A stretch of DNA of 64,000 nucleotides from Demequina sp. NBRC 110055 (GCF_002090135.1 NZ_BBRL01000009.1:1-64000); one strand, 5' to 3'; shown: positions 7,601-15,685, counted from the stretch's first letter. Notes: generated from the letters alone by a model not told the origin. Made by a program: numbers and translations.

Positions 7601-10049
7601 GGAAGAGGTCGTGGAGTTGCCTTGCCAAGCTCATCTCTCGTGCGATGGCAGCGAAGTCCGTCTCGCGCCCGCGCCACAACACACCGAGGAGGGCAGGCGC
7701 ATCGTGGCCGATGCTCCCGAACGCTTGGTCCGCCTTCGACCATTCGACTGCTTGCGACAGATGAGCGATTCCCTCCTTGACGTTCGTGGCTTCTACGAGG
7801 AGGCCGGCGAGGACCCGCTTGTCCGTCCGGTAAGCGCCCGACAACTTTTTCAAGCCCGTATGGAGGTTCGCGAAACGATTCTCCAGTTCCGCCAGCGGCG
7901 CCTGCAACGCGGATGCGACAAAGACTTGCCGTGCGGCCGCCTCGACTTCGTCAAGCTTTCGTGCCTTGCGCTGCGCACGTTGGAGATATGCCTGCGCTTG
8001 TTCCAAGCCGTCCGCAGTTAGCCAAGCACTGGGAAACCGCTCCGAAGACCGTCGAAGCTCGTTTGTACGCACCAGCCGATCGATGTCGTGAAATGCCTCG
8101 ATCTTGCCGAGCTCGAACGCCACCGCCAATTTGTCGGCCAACTCCAGCGCCGGCTCCAACGACTCGAGGTGCCGACGAGATTCATTCGCGAGGCTGGTCA
8201 GGTCATGTGCCGTCAGCGCCTCGACCGAGATGCCGTGGGCAATACTCGGGGAGACGCGCCAGAGCTCCCGTTTCACCGGCCCATCCGGCACTGCGTCCGC
8301 AGTGACACCGGCCAGACGCACAACCTCGTCTCCGCAGCGCAACGCTTCGTCGCGCGCTGCCGCAAGCGACTCGACAGCGTCACTCGCGATGGCTATGTCA
8401 GAGATAGTAAGGAAGCGCTCGATAGCGTCAACGGGGGCGTCTCGATGCTGGTGATCCAGAACCTCCACCACGGTCGCGACATCCTCGAGTTCCGTGACGC
8501 CTATGGCATTCACGAGCCCTTGGCTAAATTGCATGGCAGTCAGCAAGTGATCTAGAGCGCTGGCAGCGCGCGTCACTCGGAGCTCGAGCGACGTCCTGTC
8601 CGTGACGTCTCGCCACAGGAACGATGCTCCTTCTTGTACCGGTCGCCACGAGCGCGCCAATTGCGAGAGCTTAGCCGGGAGCGTCGTCACATCGTGATAT
8701 GAAAGGGACGACGGCGCAATCTCCGGCGGCGGAGCCTGCGGCACGCCGTCGAGACGTGAGAACTCGCCAATCATGTCGTGCAACGAGCGACGCCACGGCT
8801 CCCGAGGCTCGTTCATCGCGCGGGCATAGTCGTCAAGTTGCTTGCGTCGCTCGAGCGCACTCACACCAGCGAGTTCGTCAGCACCGCCACCGGGCTGAAT
8901 CACGGTGTCCAGTGCCTGTAACAATTGCGTCGCGACTTCACGACGGCTCGCTTTGTGCGAGTGGAGCTCGAGCAAGTAACTGCCTAGGCCTGCATCCGTG
9001 AGGCGATTGCGAACGACGTCGAGCGCAGCCATCTTTTCGGAGACAAAGAGGACTGTCTTCCCATCGTGCAACAACGCACCGATCATGTTGGCAATGGTCT
9101 GGGACTTGCCCGTCCCGGGCGGCCCATCCATGACAAAGCTCTTGCCTGAAACGGCAGCGTGAACAGCGACGCGTTGCGACGAATCGGCGTCAAGGACCAG
9201 CGGATTGGTCTCTGCCGGAGCGATGTCGTCGATGTCGCCCACTCCGGTGGCTTCGAACTGGAATTCGTCAGACTGCTTAAGAGGGTCGCTCGTTGCGACA
9301 GCCCGAAATAGGGGATGCTCGATAATGGCTTCCTCGTTATCAAGCAGGTCGCGAAACATCGCTTCCTTAGCGAACGAAAACGTAGAGATGTGAACTTCTG
9401 AACTGAGTTCCCAACCAGCGAAGGAGGGAGCGAAGGCTAGTGCGGCCTCGATTTGAGCCAGCACCTCCGATACACGGATCTCGATGCCGTCCTCGATGGT
9501 AGGCAACTCAATATTGAAGTCGCGCAGGCGCAGCGCCAACGCCGGATTCACGACTGCCTCGTCTTCTCCAGAAGTCACTCGAGGCGTGCCTTTCGGCCCC
9601 TCAGGCACCAGCGAGACTGGCACCAAGAGCAGCGGACTCTTCATCTGGGTGCCGTCTGCATCGTGCCATAGCAGCAGGCCGAACGCGACGTACAAGACTG
9701 ATAGACCCTTGTCGAGGTACTCAGTGTTCGCGCGACGCATGAGGTTTCTCAAGACCGGCCCGACGTGCTTCTCCTCGCGCGCGGCGACAATCGTGTGTGC
9801 GGGGATTTCGTCCGAGTACTGCGACGAGATCTCGGCCTCCCCATCACCAGCGATCTCGGGATGACCGATGACGCGAACCGGCCTGCCGGTCTCGATCAGG
9901 TCAAGGATGGCGTCCCCGTCGGGATGCTCAAACCGCAGCGAAGACGTCCGAGGTGCATTGAACTTAATGAGTCGGCTCGCGCGCGTTAGCCCGACGAGAC
10001 CGTCACGCCATGCTTTTAGCGCGATCTGGACATCATTGCCTTCGGCCAT
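4632..10049 (-). CDS. DUF4011-helicase-nuclease-DUF3320 protein, defence type
   Basis: A 1805-residue multidomain protein. Residues ~10-260 resemble DUF4011. A superfamily 1 helicase follows, with Walker A GPPGTGKS at ~309-316, a DEAS Walker B near 1197, a VQGDERD motif near 1395 and GITRARQRVE near 1438, so the helicase motifs are split by about 850 residues of mainly helical insert. Residues ~1490-1600 form a Vsr/MTES_1575-type endonuclease-like domain (RIDIGVRD, then LAVECDGFQYHS). The last ~150 residues resemble DUF3320. The start at 10049 has a GGGGGAAA binding site; a second ATG lies 21 nt upstream. Proteins of this architecture are frequent in antiviral islands. The gene stands alone and is bracketed by a direct repeat, indicating acquisition. 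Confidence 0.85.
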   Translation of the reverse strand: MAEGNDVQIALKAWRDGLVGLTRASRLIKFNAPRTSSLRFEHPDGDAILDLIETGRPVRVIGHPEIAGDGEAEISSQYSDEIPAHTIVAAREEKHVGPVLRNLMRRANTEYLDKGLSVLYVAFGLLLWHDADGTQMKSPLLLVPVSLVPEGPKGTPRVTSGEDEAVVNPALALRLRDFNIELPTIEDGIEIRVSEVLAQIEAALAFAPSFAGWELSSEVHISTFSFAKEAMFRDLLDNEEAIIEHPLFRAVATSDPLKQSDEFQFEATGVGDIDDIAPAETNPLVLDADSSQRVAVHAAVSGKSFVMDGPPGTGKSQTIANMIGALLHDGKTVLFVSEKMAALDVVRNRLTDAGLGSYLLELHSHKASRREVATQLLQALDTVIQPGGGADELAGVSALERRKQLDDYARAMNEPREPWRRSLHDMIGEFSRLDGVPQAPPPEIAPSSLSYHDVTTLPAKLSQLARSWRPVQEGASFLWRDVTDRTSLELRVTRAASALDHLLTAMQFSQGLVNAIGVTELEDVATVVEVLDHQHRDAPVDAIERFLTISDIAIASDAVESLAAARDEALRCGDEVVRLAGVTADAVPDGPVKRELWRVSPSIAHGISVEALTAHDLTSLANESRRHLESLEPALELADKLAVAFELGKIEAFHDIDRLVRTNELRRSSERFPSAWLTADGLEQAQAYLQRAQRKARKLDEVEAAARQVFVASALQAPLAELENRFANLHTGLKKLSGAYRTDKRVLAGLLVEATNVKEGIAHLSQAVEWSKADQAFGSIGHDAPALLGVLWRGRETDFAAIAREMSLARQLHDLFPRGLPEGVKAGFRDRDPEPAVNGMCDQIRDAVVEWQTSLVDSTSISPPSALSIEPPAVSVNWLKGHLAYTDDVIQRVIDVDRAVGRACTVAEAHEVTRVAAQAREAATRFADERAKFAEAFPAEGASAGADVARLAELLEHTQRLREIFGGPLQVSQVEAIGKSFPNPELHGRLEAWRGCRKAISAAFAADRAREIEHEMATARDAAALLEAFRDDTVGQDEWFAYLDAIAALEPYGLRSSVDYCIGERLPSDSVVGALMRALVRTWIDAEYLADERLRPALGIERDALADAYRTLDRDLISRATSAIVRAANTRRPANTAIGEPAVIRREGAKQKRHIPVRDLIDRARTAVQAVKPVFMMSPLAVSQYLPSDLRFDVVIFDEASQVTPGDAVNCIYRGRSLILAGDDKQLPPTSFFDRVVDDDELEDDSDAKDFQSVLELAKASGAFNNLGLRWHYRSRHEDLIAFSNYKFYDGKLVTYPSAASEGENVGVNFYHASGTYRRGGGADNPTEARKVAERVIEHYRNRPDLTLGVVTFSVAQADAVMAAVDEARESHRDLDAYFDTSDRLNGFFVRSLESVQGDERDVIIFSIGYGPDEAGKITTNFGVLNKDKGWRRLNVGITRARQRVEVVASLRGGDIPPSANESVNYLRDYLEYAEKGQSTLAIQYGATNLGPESPFEESVIKAITSWGYKVEAQVGTAGYRIDIGVRDPARPGRYVLAVECDGFQYHSAPAARDRDRLRDEVLTGLGWRMHRIWGTAWYRNRVDEEARLRSAIEHAVEVSDDPIDIEHLRVSRPELVEEVATVDEAPTWIADYIQAPRTTLPGWVDPAEPANFQHLVAGVTTLAEVEGPVHIEVALERLRAWWNVGRVSARLRANVESAINRGGLAYDSEFLDIPGRGVRAVRREAVGPVRKAEHVHSGEIALAVEQLVTDAGGAQRSEIVTTVARLFGWARTSSAIERRINVAIDGCIGQGYLVDQEGSLRPSR

Positions 10050-10273
10050 GCTGTTTCCCCCAGCTGACATGGGTCACGAAGCTGTGAACGCTCGATGCTC
10101 ACGCAGTGTCACCCGGAAATCCTCTCCGGATACCTTAGCCGCGGTTGCGCGGAGCATAGGTCGGCTGCGGTATGCAGTGACCTTCTGCACACGGCCCCGA
10201 TTCTCACGAGCCACTCCGCGCACCGGATCGCACCGTGGAGACGACACAGGGGCACGTGGCGGCGACGAAGTGT

Positions 10274-10340
10274 GGCTAATGCCTTGGCCACCCTGGCACC
10301 CCTACTCGCCCAGGAACGGCCCGCCGTTATCGCGGGGGCC
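10274..10340 (-). repeat. Degenerate direct repeat, right copy
   Basis: Partner of 4501-4568. It comprises the last 13 codons of the GlcG/HbpS-like gene plus 28 nt beyond its stop. Because the intact gene sits here, this is the parental or restored copy and the left copy is the remnant. Confidence 0.7.
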
Positions 10341-10766
10341 GTCGGGCGCGCGGAACTCCAGGCGGCAGATGGCGCGAATGGCGCTGACGAGCCACTCGGC
10401 GATCATCTCGTCGTACTCCCCCTGCACGCCGCTGAACGCGACGACGAGGCCCTCGCGGACAATGCCGCCGGGCCACTTGATGTCGCCCGCGCGGTACAGG
10501 TGCGGCGAGTGGTCGCGCAGGCGCGAGGTGTCCATGCCGGTGCGCGCTGCGACGCGCGCCTTGGCGGTGGCCCACTCGACGAACCGCTCAGGGTCGTCGC
10601 CCAGGTAGGCGGTGAACAAGGGATCGGCCGATGCGTCGGCCGGGTCGAGCACCACCACCCCACCCTTGTAGCCGTTGAGCAGGCCGACCTCGTGGCCACG
10701 GGCGATCGCGGGGGTGATCACATCCCAGGCTTGTTTGCAGATGTCGGTGGTGATGCCGGTGAACAT
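10302..10766 (-). CDS. GlcG/HbpS-like protein
   Basis: A 154-residue protein resembling the GlcG/HbpS (heme-degrading/cobalamin-like PF03928) fold: an N-terminal helix with ITTDICKQAWDVITPAI, a strand GGVVVLDPAD in place of the usual VAVVDAGG, a PGGI segment at ~111-114, and EGLVVAFSG followed by DEMIAEW, matching the family's G-[IV]-SG...DE ending. The start at 10766 has GGAGG nine nt upstream and excludes a 21-residue longer form. Members bind small ligands, but the ligand here is unknown. Its 3' end is duplicated at 4501-4568 and part of it is fused into the pseudogene at 25-428, so this gene has been repeatedly rearranged. Confidence 0.55.
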   Translation of the reverse strand: MFTGITTDICKQAWDVITPAIARGHEVGLLNGYKGGVVVLDPADASADPLFTAYLGDDPERFVEWATAKARVAARTGMDTSRLRDHSPHLYRAGDIKWPGGIVREGLVVAFSGVQGEYDEMIAEWLVSAIRAICRLEFRAPDGPRDNGGPFLGE

Positions 10767-10841
10767 GTGGGGTTCCCTCCGTAGCCGGTACTGGTCCAGA
10801 GCACGATCGGCTATCGAGTGACCGGACACTCTGGCTCCACG

Positions 10842-12722
10842 TTAGTGGGCGCTTGGCACGACCGAGCGCAAGAACTCCCGAGTCTCCTCGTCAGTCGAGT
10901 ACAGCACCGTCCCGACCATCCCTCGGGTGAGCAACACCTTGTAGATGTTACGCACGTTGCGATCAAACGCCTCATCGCTCACATTCTTGAGGCTCTTGAA
11001 CGAGGGATCCTTGTTGAACTCGCGCCGACTGACGAACCGCCCGTCCCGGACGACAAGGTCAGGCCCCAGGATCACGCCGTTCCAGTCGTACTCGAAGCCC
11101 TGAGCCGTGTACACGCAGCCAACCTGACCAAATCCGCCGGGCTCCGTCGCCCATAGTGCAGACGGCGGGATGTCTCCGAGTTTCCGCTCGAGCTTCGAGT
11201 TCCATGGGCGGCGCCACGAGCCAACGACTACATCGTCGACCAACTGCCCATTGCGCGCTTCCGACCACGGCCAGCAGTAACCGGCTGTAATGCGCGCGCC
11301 GTAGCCTTGCGCCCGCGCTTGGTACATCCGAGTCTCGAGGTCCTCCACCGTGTCGACAACTTCGACTGCAAACGTGTCTTCGTCGTTCCACGGGATGGGG
11401 GCATCGCCCGCAAGGCCCAGCAGTCTCAGCACCCAGTCGATATATGCCGCACTGCCGCCGGCGCGATACTGCGCGTTGAGATCGACCTGCCGAACCTGGA
11501 GGCCCCTCAGAGCCGCATGTGCACGAATATCGGCGACGGTGCCAAGTTCGCCGGGCTTCACCACCTGGTGCTCGTCCAGAAGGAAGACAGGCACACGCGC
11601 CGCGTCCATGAGCTCGTCAACCTGCGGACGAGCGTCTTCCCTCAGCCGCTTGGGAGTGAATCGGTTGACAGACTTCTCGCGGATGCGGTGCGCTTCATCG
11701 AGCACCAGCACGTCGAGGCCGTTCCGCTCGGCCTCCATGAAGCTGTTGAAGTACTTGAACAATTCCTTCGTCGCTGGCGACCTGTGTCCCGCCACCTGGC
11801 GCATTGTCTGGGTGAAAGAACGCGAGCCCGTCGCGTGAAGCGCGGTGCGGCCCTGCCGTGCAAGTTCACCCAGAAGCGACAGGGCAATCACGCTCTTTCC
11901 CGATCCGGGGCCACCCGTGACGATCAAGACCTCTTTGGAGTCCCCGGAGCGTGCTGACTCCACGGCTCTCATGACGAGCTCGTATGCGACACGTTGCTCG
12001 TCCAACAGGACAAACTGCTCACGGTCTCGAATCTCCGCCGCGGCGACTTTCAGAAGCTGCTTGGAGGGCGCAATGGCCGACGACAGAAACTCGTCCGCTG
12101 CACGCGCGCCACTTATAGGAGCAAGTCTCGAACCGAGAAACTCAGCGAACTCCCCTCGACGCTGCCCAGTGAACATCCGGCCATCGCTGCTTGGTGCCAC
12201 AGACCACAGGTCCGCGACGCCCTCGTCGCTCGCGTTGTGAAGATACGCGGCACCCACGAGCGCATCGGGCTTGCCTTCGAGCGCTCGAAGGAAATCACGG
12301 TAGTACCGCGAGTACTCGCCCACTTGCAGCGCAGGGTGGAGCACAGGGTTGTAGGCGACGCCCTCGACGTCGACCAGCGATTCGGAACCTTCGTGTCGGC
12401 GCGCCCGGGTCCACTGTTTGAGTTCCACCACCACATACGACGGATCCCCGCTCGTCGGATGCACTCCGGCGAGGACCACGTCTGCACGCCTACTCGTGAG
12501 TGGCAGTCGATGCTCAAGGAGGACGTCCACATCACCCAGACCTGCATCGTCGAGAACCGACGCCAACTGTGGGATGGAGTTTCGCCACGACTGACGCTCG
12601 CGAGCGCCAGGGATCCCGAGTCCGTGGAACAGGAACATGTCGGCAAGCGCATCCTCGACGACGGAGAAGTTGGACCGCGAGTAGGCGGCGAGTGACCGGG
12701 CGCTGTGACGCACGACCTCCAT
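10842..12722 (-). CDS. DUF2075 helicase with N-terminal PD-(D/E)XK-like nuclease domain
   Basis: A 626-residue protein. Residues ~60-110 carry a restriction-nuclease-like core, RADVVLAGV with Asp81 and VVVELKQW with Glu100 and Lys102. Residues ~235-620 form a DUF2075 (Schlafen group 3-like) P-loop helicase: GGPGSGKS at 270-277, DEAH at 342-345 and a late VYTAQGFEYDWNGVI segment. Combining a nuclease with a helicase suggests nucleic-acid cleavage in an antiviral or repair role. A GGGGG binding site precedes the ATG, and a 6-bp inverted repeat stands directly upstream. It is divergent from the MazG-like gene at 12853, a neighbour often seen beside this family as far as I recall. Confidence 0.8.
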   Translation of the reverse strand: MEVVRHSARSLAAYSRSNFSVVEDALADMFLFHGLGIPGARERQSWRNSIPQLASVLDDAGLGDVDVLLEHRLPLTSRRADVVLAGVHPTSGDPSYVVVELKQWTRARRHEGSESLVDVEGVAYNPVLHPALQVGEYSRYYRDFLRALEGKPDALVGAAYLHNASDEGVADLWSVAPSSDGRMFTGQRRGEFAEFLGSRLAPISGARAADEFLSSAIAPSKQLLKVAAAEIRDREQFVLLDEQRVAYELVMRAVESARSGDSKEVLIVTGGPGSGKSVIALSLLGELARQGRTALHATGSRSFTQTMRQVAGHRSPATKELFKYFNSFMEAERNGLDVLVLDEAHRIREKSVNRFTPKRLREDARPQVDELMDAARVPVFLLDEHQVVKPGELGTVADIRAHAALRGLQVRQVDLNAQYRAGGSAAYIDWVLRLLGLAGDAPIPWNDEDTFAVEVVDTVEDLETRMYQARAQGYGARITAGYCWPWSEARNGQLVDDVVVGSWRRPWNSKLERKLGDIPPSALWATEPGGFGQVGCVYTAQGFEYDWNGVILGPDLVVRDGRFVSRREFNKDPSFKSLKNVSDEAFDRNVRNIYKVLLTRGMVGTVLYSTDEETREFLRSVVPSAH

Positions 12723-12735
12723 GGAGACCCCCAGG

Positions 12736-12751
12736 GCAGTACGAATACTGC
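12736..12751. promoter_or_regulatory. Inverted repeat GCAGTA-CGAA-TACTGC
   Basis: A perfect 6-bp inverted repeat with a 4-nt centre, 14 bp upstream of the DUF2075 start and in the divergent region shared with the MazG-like gene. It could be an operator or a leader hairpin that masks the nearby ribosome binding site. Confidence 0.45.
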
Positions 12752-12852
12752 GCGGGAGGCATATCCATGATGGAAGCCTGTCGGTGCGCTTACGTGGGGA
12801 ACACTATCGCCCAGCGGTGACGCAATCTGGCGTGTCGTGGGAGAGTCGTCAC

Positions 12853-13212
12853 GTGACCGAGACTGCTGATTCGCTCGCCGCACTGACGGCCGAGATCCGA
12901 GAGTTTGCGCGGGAGCGGGATTGGGAGCAGTTCCACGATCCCAAATCGTTGCTTCTGGCACTCGTGGGCGAGGTCGGCGAATTGGCCGAGCTCTTTCAGT
13001 GGGTGCCGGCCGCCGACGCTGTCACAGCGTTCGCCGATCCAGAACGAAAGCAGCGGGCAAAGGACGAGATCGCTGACGTGCTCACATACCTCCTACGTCT
13101 GGCCGACGTCTTGGATATCGACATCGCAGAGGCCACTGCCGCAAAGCTTGAGGATTCGCGCATCAGGTTCATGCCTGATGCGGTCCGCGGGATCGCCCCT
13201 CACATCGACTGA
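12853..13212 (+). CDS. MazG-like nucleotide pyrophosphohydrolase
   Basis: A 119-residue all-alpha NTP pyrophosphohydrolase. The metal-binding pattern is present: EVGELAELF (E-x-x-E-x-x-E-like) at residues ~38-46 and a later DEIADVLTYLLRLAD (E-x-x-D) at ~72-86. The N-terminal RDWEQFHDPKSLLLALVGE segment is characteristic of this group. It is predicted to hydrolyse non-canonical or excess NTPs to NMP and pyrophosphate in the cytoplasm. The GTG at 12853 has GGGAGAG upstream. Its divergent partner is the DUF2075 helicase-nuclease, so it may deplete nucleotides during phage infection or sanitise them. Confidence 0.85.
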   Translation: MTETADSLAALTAEIREFARERDWEQFHDPKSLLLALVGEVGELAELFQWVPAADAVTAFADPERKQRAKDEIADVLTYLLRLADVLDIDIAEATAAKLEDSRIRFMPDAVRGIAPHID

Positions 13213-13544
13213 GTGCCGCACCTTCGAGCGCTGTTTCCCACGCAACGCCTGTATCTCAGTTCCCGCGACCGAAAATGCGAGGTGCGTTCGTGCCACGTAG
13301 CGCAAACCCAAATGTGGAACCGAGGGCGCCGAATCCACCCGGCCACGGTGTGGGTCCGCGCGGCACATGGCCGCCCCTCGCTCGCCCGGATCACTGGGCG
13401 TTGAAGCGCCTGCAAGGACACCGCCCGTCACGGCAGAATTCGCGTGGAAGTCATCTGCGTTCTCACGAATGCGATCTCATCGCACGCGCGAAAAGGACAA
13501 TTGCCCTAAAAGGCGCGTTGCCTCTACGTTTACCCTGCTAAGCA
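13213..13544. other. Gene-free stretch inside the island
   Basis: About 330 bp between the MazG-like gene and the next promoter. Short frames exist on both strands, but none has a convincing start or recognisable sequence. No tRNA, terminator or repeat was recognised. Confidence 0.5.
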
Positions 13545-13573
13545 TTGACAGGACCTAGGTAAGTGTTTACGTT
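13545..13573 (+). promoter_or_regulatory. Strong consensus promoter
   Basis: TTGACA at 13545-13550, a 17-bp spacer and TACGTT at 13568-13573, lying 27 nt upstream of the GTG at 13600, which has GGGGGAA before it. It is the best -35/-10 pair seen in the window. Confidence 0.65.
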
Positions 13574-13599
13574 CGCTCATTAACACATTGGGGGGAACC

Positions 13600-14472
13600 G
13601 TGAACTCAGCATCGCAGATTGATTTTGAACACAATCCAGCGTGTGAACGCGCGCACAACCCGGGATGCAAATGTCGATGCCGCGGGGCGGGCCACCAAGT
13701 CGACTTGCTATATCGCGCACTGAGCTGCTCGTCAGCACAGGATCTTCAGGAATTTGAACGGGACCTCGAGCGTGCGCTCGGGGGATTGCATGCTCGATTT
13801 GACCAGGTTTCGGTTCCGGCGCGAAAGGGAAGAAGGATACCCCGAGCTTCAGAAATTTCTCGCGCGAACTACTCCCGAGGCTGGGGCGCAACTTGGTTCG
13901 AAACGCTCGTGGTCGACGACTTCCTCAAAGTTGCATTGCTCTCGACTGCTCAGGCGAGCCTGCAATCCACTGCCGGAGCGCGAACGCGGCAGAACAAACT
14001 GGCGGCCGACATAACCACGGGCGCAATGGGAATTATACCGACAACTACGGGAACCACAATTGCGGACGGCCACCTTTGGTGCTCGATAGTCGCAGAAGCA
14101 GCCGCCTCGCAAGTTGGCCGATCGGGCCTTGGCAGCCCGGCGCCGCGATACTCGTTATTGTGCCTGCCTCGGCACTCGAGGACGCTTGAGCCCGTGGCTT
14201 ACAGTTCGACCCGAGCGACCGGGCTCCGGCACATTCGCCAGGCCATTGCGGCTTCATCACTGTCGCCGACCCACAAGAGCCAAGTGCTCGCCCTGACTGG
14301 CGCAGCAGTGTGCGCAGACATGTGGCGGCACCCTGCGGTCGTCCGTGAATGCGCGCTCTCGTTCGCGCGGCTCTCGCCTCCCTCACAGGCCCTTTCGCAG
14401 GCTTCGGTCGGCACTTCCGGCAACCTCGCTGCATTGGCCGATCGGTGGCGCGAGCAGGGACACTGGCACTAG
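13600..14472 (+). CDS. Unknown protein with N-terminal Cys/His cluster
   Basis: A 290-residue protein that I do not recognise. The N-terminus holds a dense potential metal site: Cys15, His19, Cys23, Cys25, Cys27 and His32 (HNPGCKCRCRGAGH). The remainder looks soluble and mainly helical, without membrane segments. A GTG start with GGGGGAA and a consensus promoter support expression. Base composition is somewhat less GC-rich than that of housekeeping genes in the window, consistent with acquisition. It lies between the helicase/MazG pair and a broken DndB-like gene, so a defence link is plausible but unproven. A zinc-binding nucleic-acid protein is one option. Confidence 0.65.
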   Translation: MNSASQIDFEHNPACERAHNPGCKCRCRGAGHQVDLLYRALSCSSAQDLQEFERDLERALGGLHARFDQVSVPARKGRRIPRASEISRANYSRGWGATWFETLVVDDFLKVALLSTAQASLQSTAGARTRQNKLAADITTGAMGIIPTTTGTTIADGHLWCSIVAEAAASQVGRSGLGSPAPRYSLLCLPRHSRTLEPVAYSSTRATGLRHIRQAIAASSLSPTHKSQVLALTGAAVCADMWRHPAVVRECALSFARLSPPSQALSQASVGTSGNLAALADRWREQGHWH

Positions 14473-14717
14473 ATTCGCGTTCGCGGGTAGACGACACCTC
14501 GGCGCTGACGGAGAGTTGACCCGCAATCGGGAGCCGCTCTCGGCATTGACCCAGTTAGCCGTGTCTTGACGCCTCACGAATCAGCACGTGGCGCCTAGGG
14601 GCTAGTTGAGGCCCTGGAGACCTACGGGTGTTTCGGCTGAGCAGGTAGCAAAACCGTGGGTCAGGCCATTGTCGACAACCACACTGTGAGTAGACCCGGC
14701 CTACCTTTACACCGTCA

Positions 14718-15451
14718 TTGACGACCATCCGTGCGCCGGCTATGCAGAGAGCCACGACGATGAAACTGCCGCCACCGCCATCGGCGTGCTACAACGCGCG
14801 GGGCATCAGCAAGTCTAAGACGGTCGAATTCGCTTCGACCAGCGTCATCAACCGTGTCACTCGCGAGATATCTGACGAGAACGAACTGTTGGCCGATCGT
14901 GTGGACTTCGAGGTGGACCGAGTTGCGGGCTCCAAGAACGTGAACTTCGTGTCGGCACGCAATGTCTCGGACATCGTTCGCACCGCCACTCTCGGTATCA
15001 AGGGCCGCATGACGAAGCCGCGTGAGCGCGTGTATAAGGATCAGCAGGTCTACGCGATCGCAGACTCGTACTTCGACACGCTTGTCGCAAGCCCCCCAGC
15101 TCGCCGCGCTTTTCTTGGTGACGCAGAGCCGCAGGATTTGCGCGGCACGAGCCTCCTGGCGTCCCCGACTGTGCTTCGGGTGCTTGCGCGAGTGTTCCAC
15201 AACCTCGCAGTAGACATGGAGGGCGACATGCCGACCTTGCTTCCCCTCGGTCGTGGGACTGCAGAAGCCTTCTTCGAGAGCCTTGCGCCGCTTATGACGG
15301 CGCCCGTGTTGCCCGGTAGCCCGTGGATGTCCACTGGCGTGTTCCCCGACGAGGGGGCATGGCACCGTCATCCCGTTCTCAGGACCTCAGCGGCCTCACG
15401 GACACGCTCACCGCGTGGGCCCGTGGTAGCGAGGCGATGCCTTTCATCTAG
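14718..15451 (+). pseudogene. DndB/DGQHR-like gene, frameshifted and probably 5'-truncated
   Basis: The frame from TTG 14718 resembles the C-terminal two-thirds of DndB-like DGQHR proteins (RVDFEVDRV, KNVNFVSARNVSDIVR, ADSYFDTL). At the GGGGG run near 15353-15357 the frame is lost. Adding one G restores a reading that ends in a typical tail (DLSGLTDTLTAWARG) with TAG at 15449-15451; without it the frame runs on to 15485 with an Arg/Ser-rich tail. No DGQHR catalytic motif or convincing start is found upstream, so the N-terminus is missing. No dndACDE genes are nearby. The frameshift could be a homopolymer sequencing error, but the missing front end still argues for decay. Confidence 0.45.
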
Positions 15452-15685
15452 GGCCAAAAGCACTCGGCCGTGTGCATCTTCGTGATGCGCACCGCCGAGC
15501 TGTCGCATGCCTCCTTTTGTGGGCGCGACCGCAGGTCCTTCTCTTTTTTGCCCGCAAATCTGCGCAGGCCACTCTGACGCGTCGCCTGGCATTGACTCGA
15601 CTCCGCAACGGCATGACTCCTTGGGCCGCGAAGATTTCGGTCTAGAGCAGAGGGATGAACACTCCTACGTGGCCCACGGCAGCGA

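Noticed and set aside
13275..13541. An 88-codon plus-strand frame after the MazG-like gene
   Set aside because: Pro/Arg-rich translation, no ribosome binding site, no similarity and overlap with a promoter; left unannotated.
14718..15451. Calling an intact DndB gene by programmed frameshift
   Set aside because: The N-terminal part is missing as well, and a G-run alone is not enough; decay or a sequencing error is simpler.
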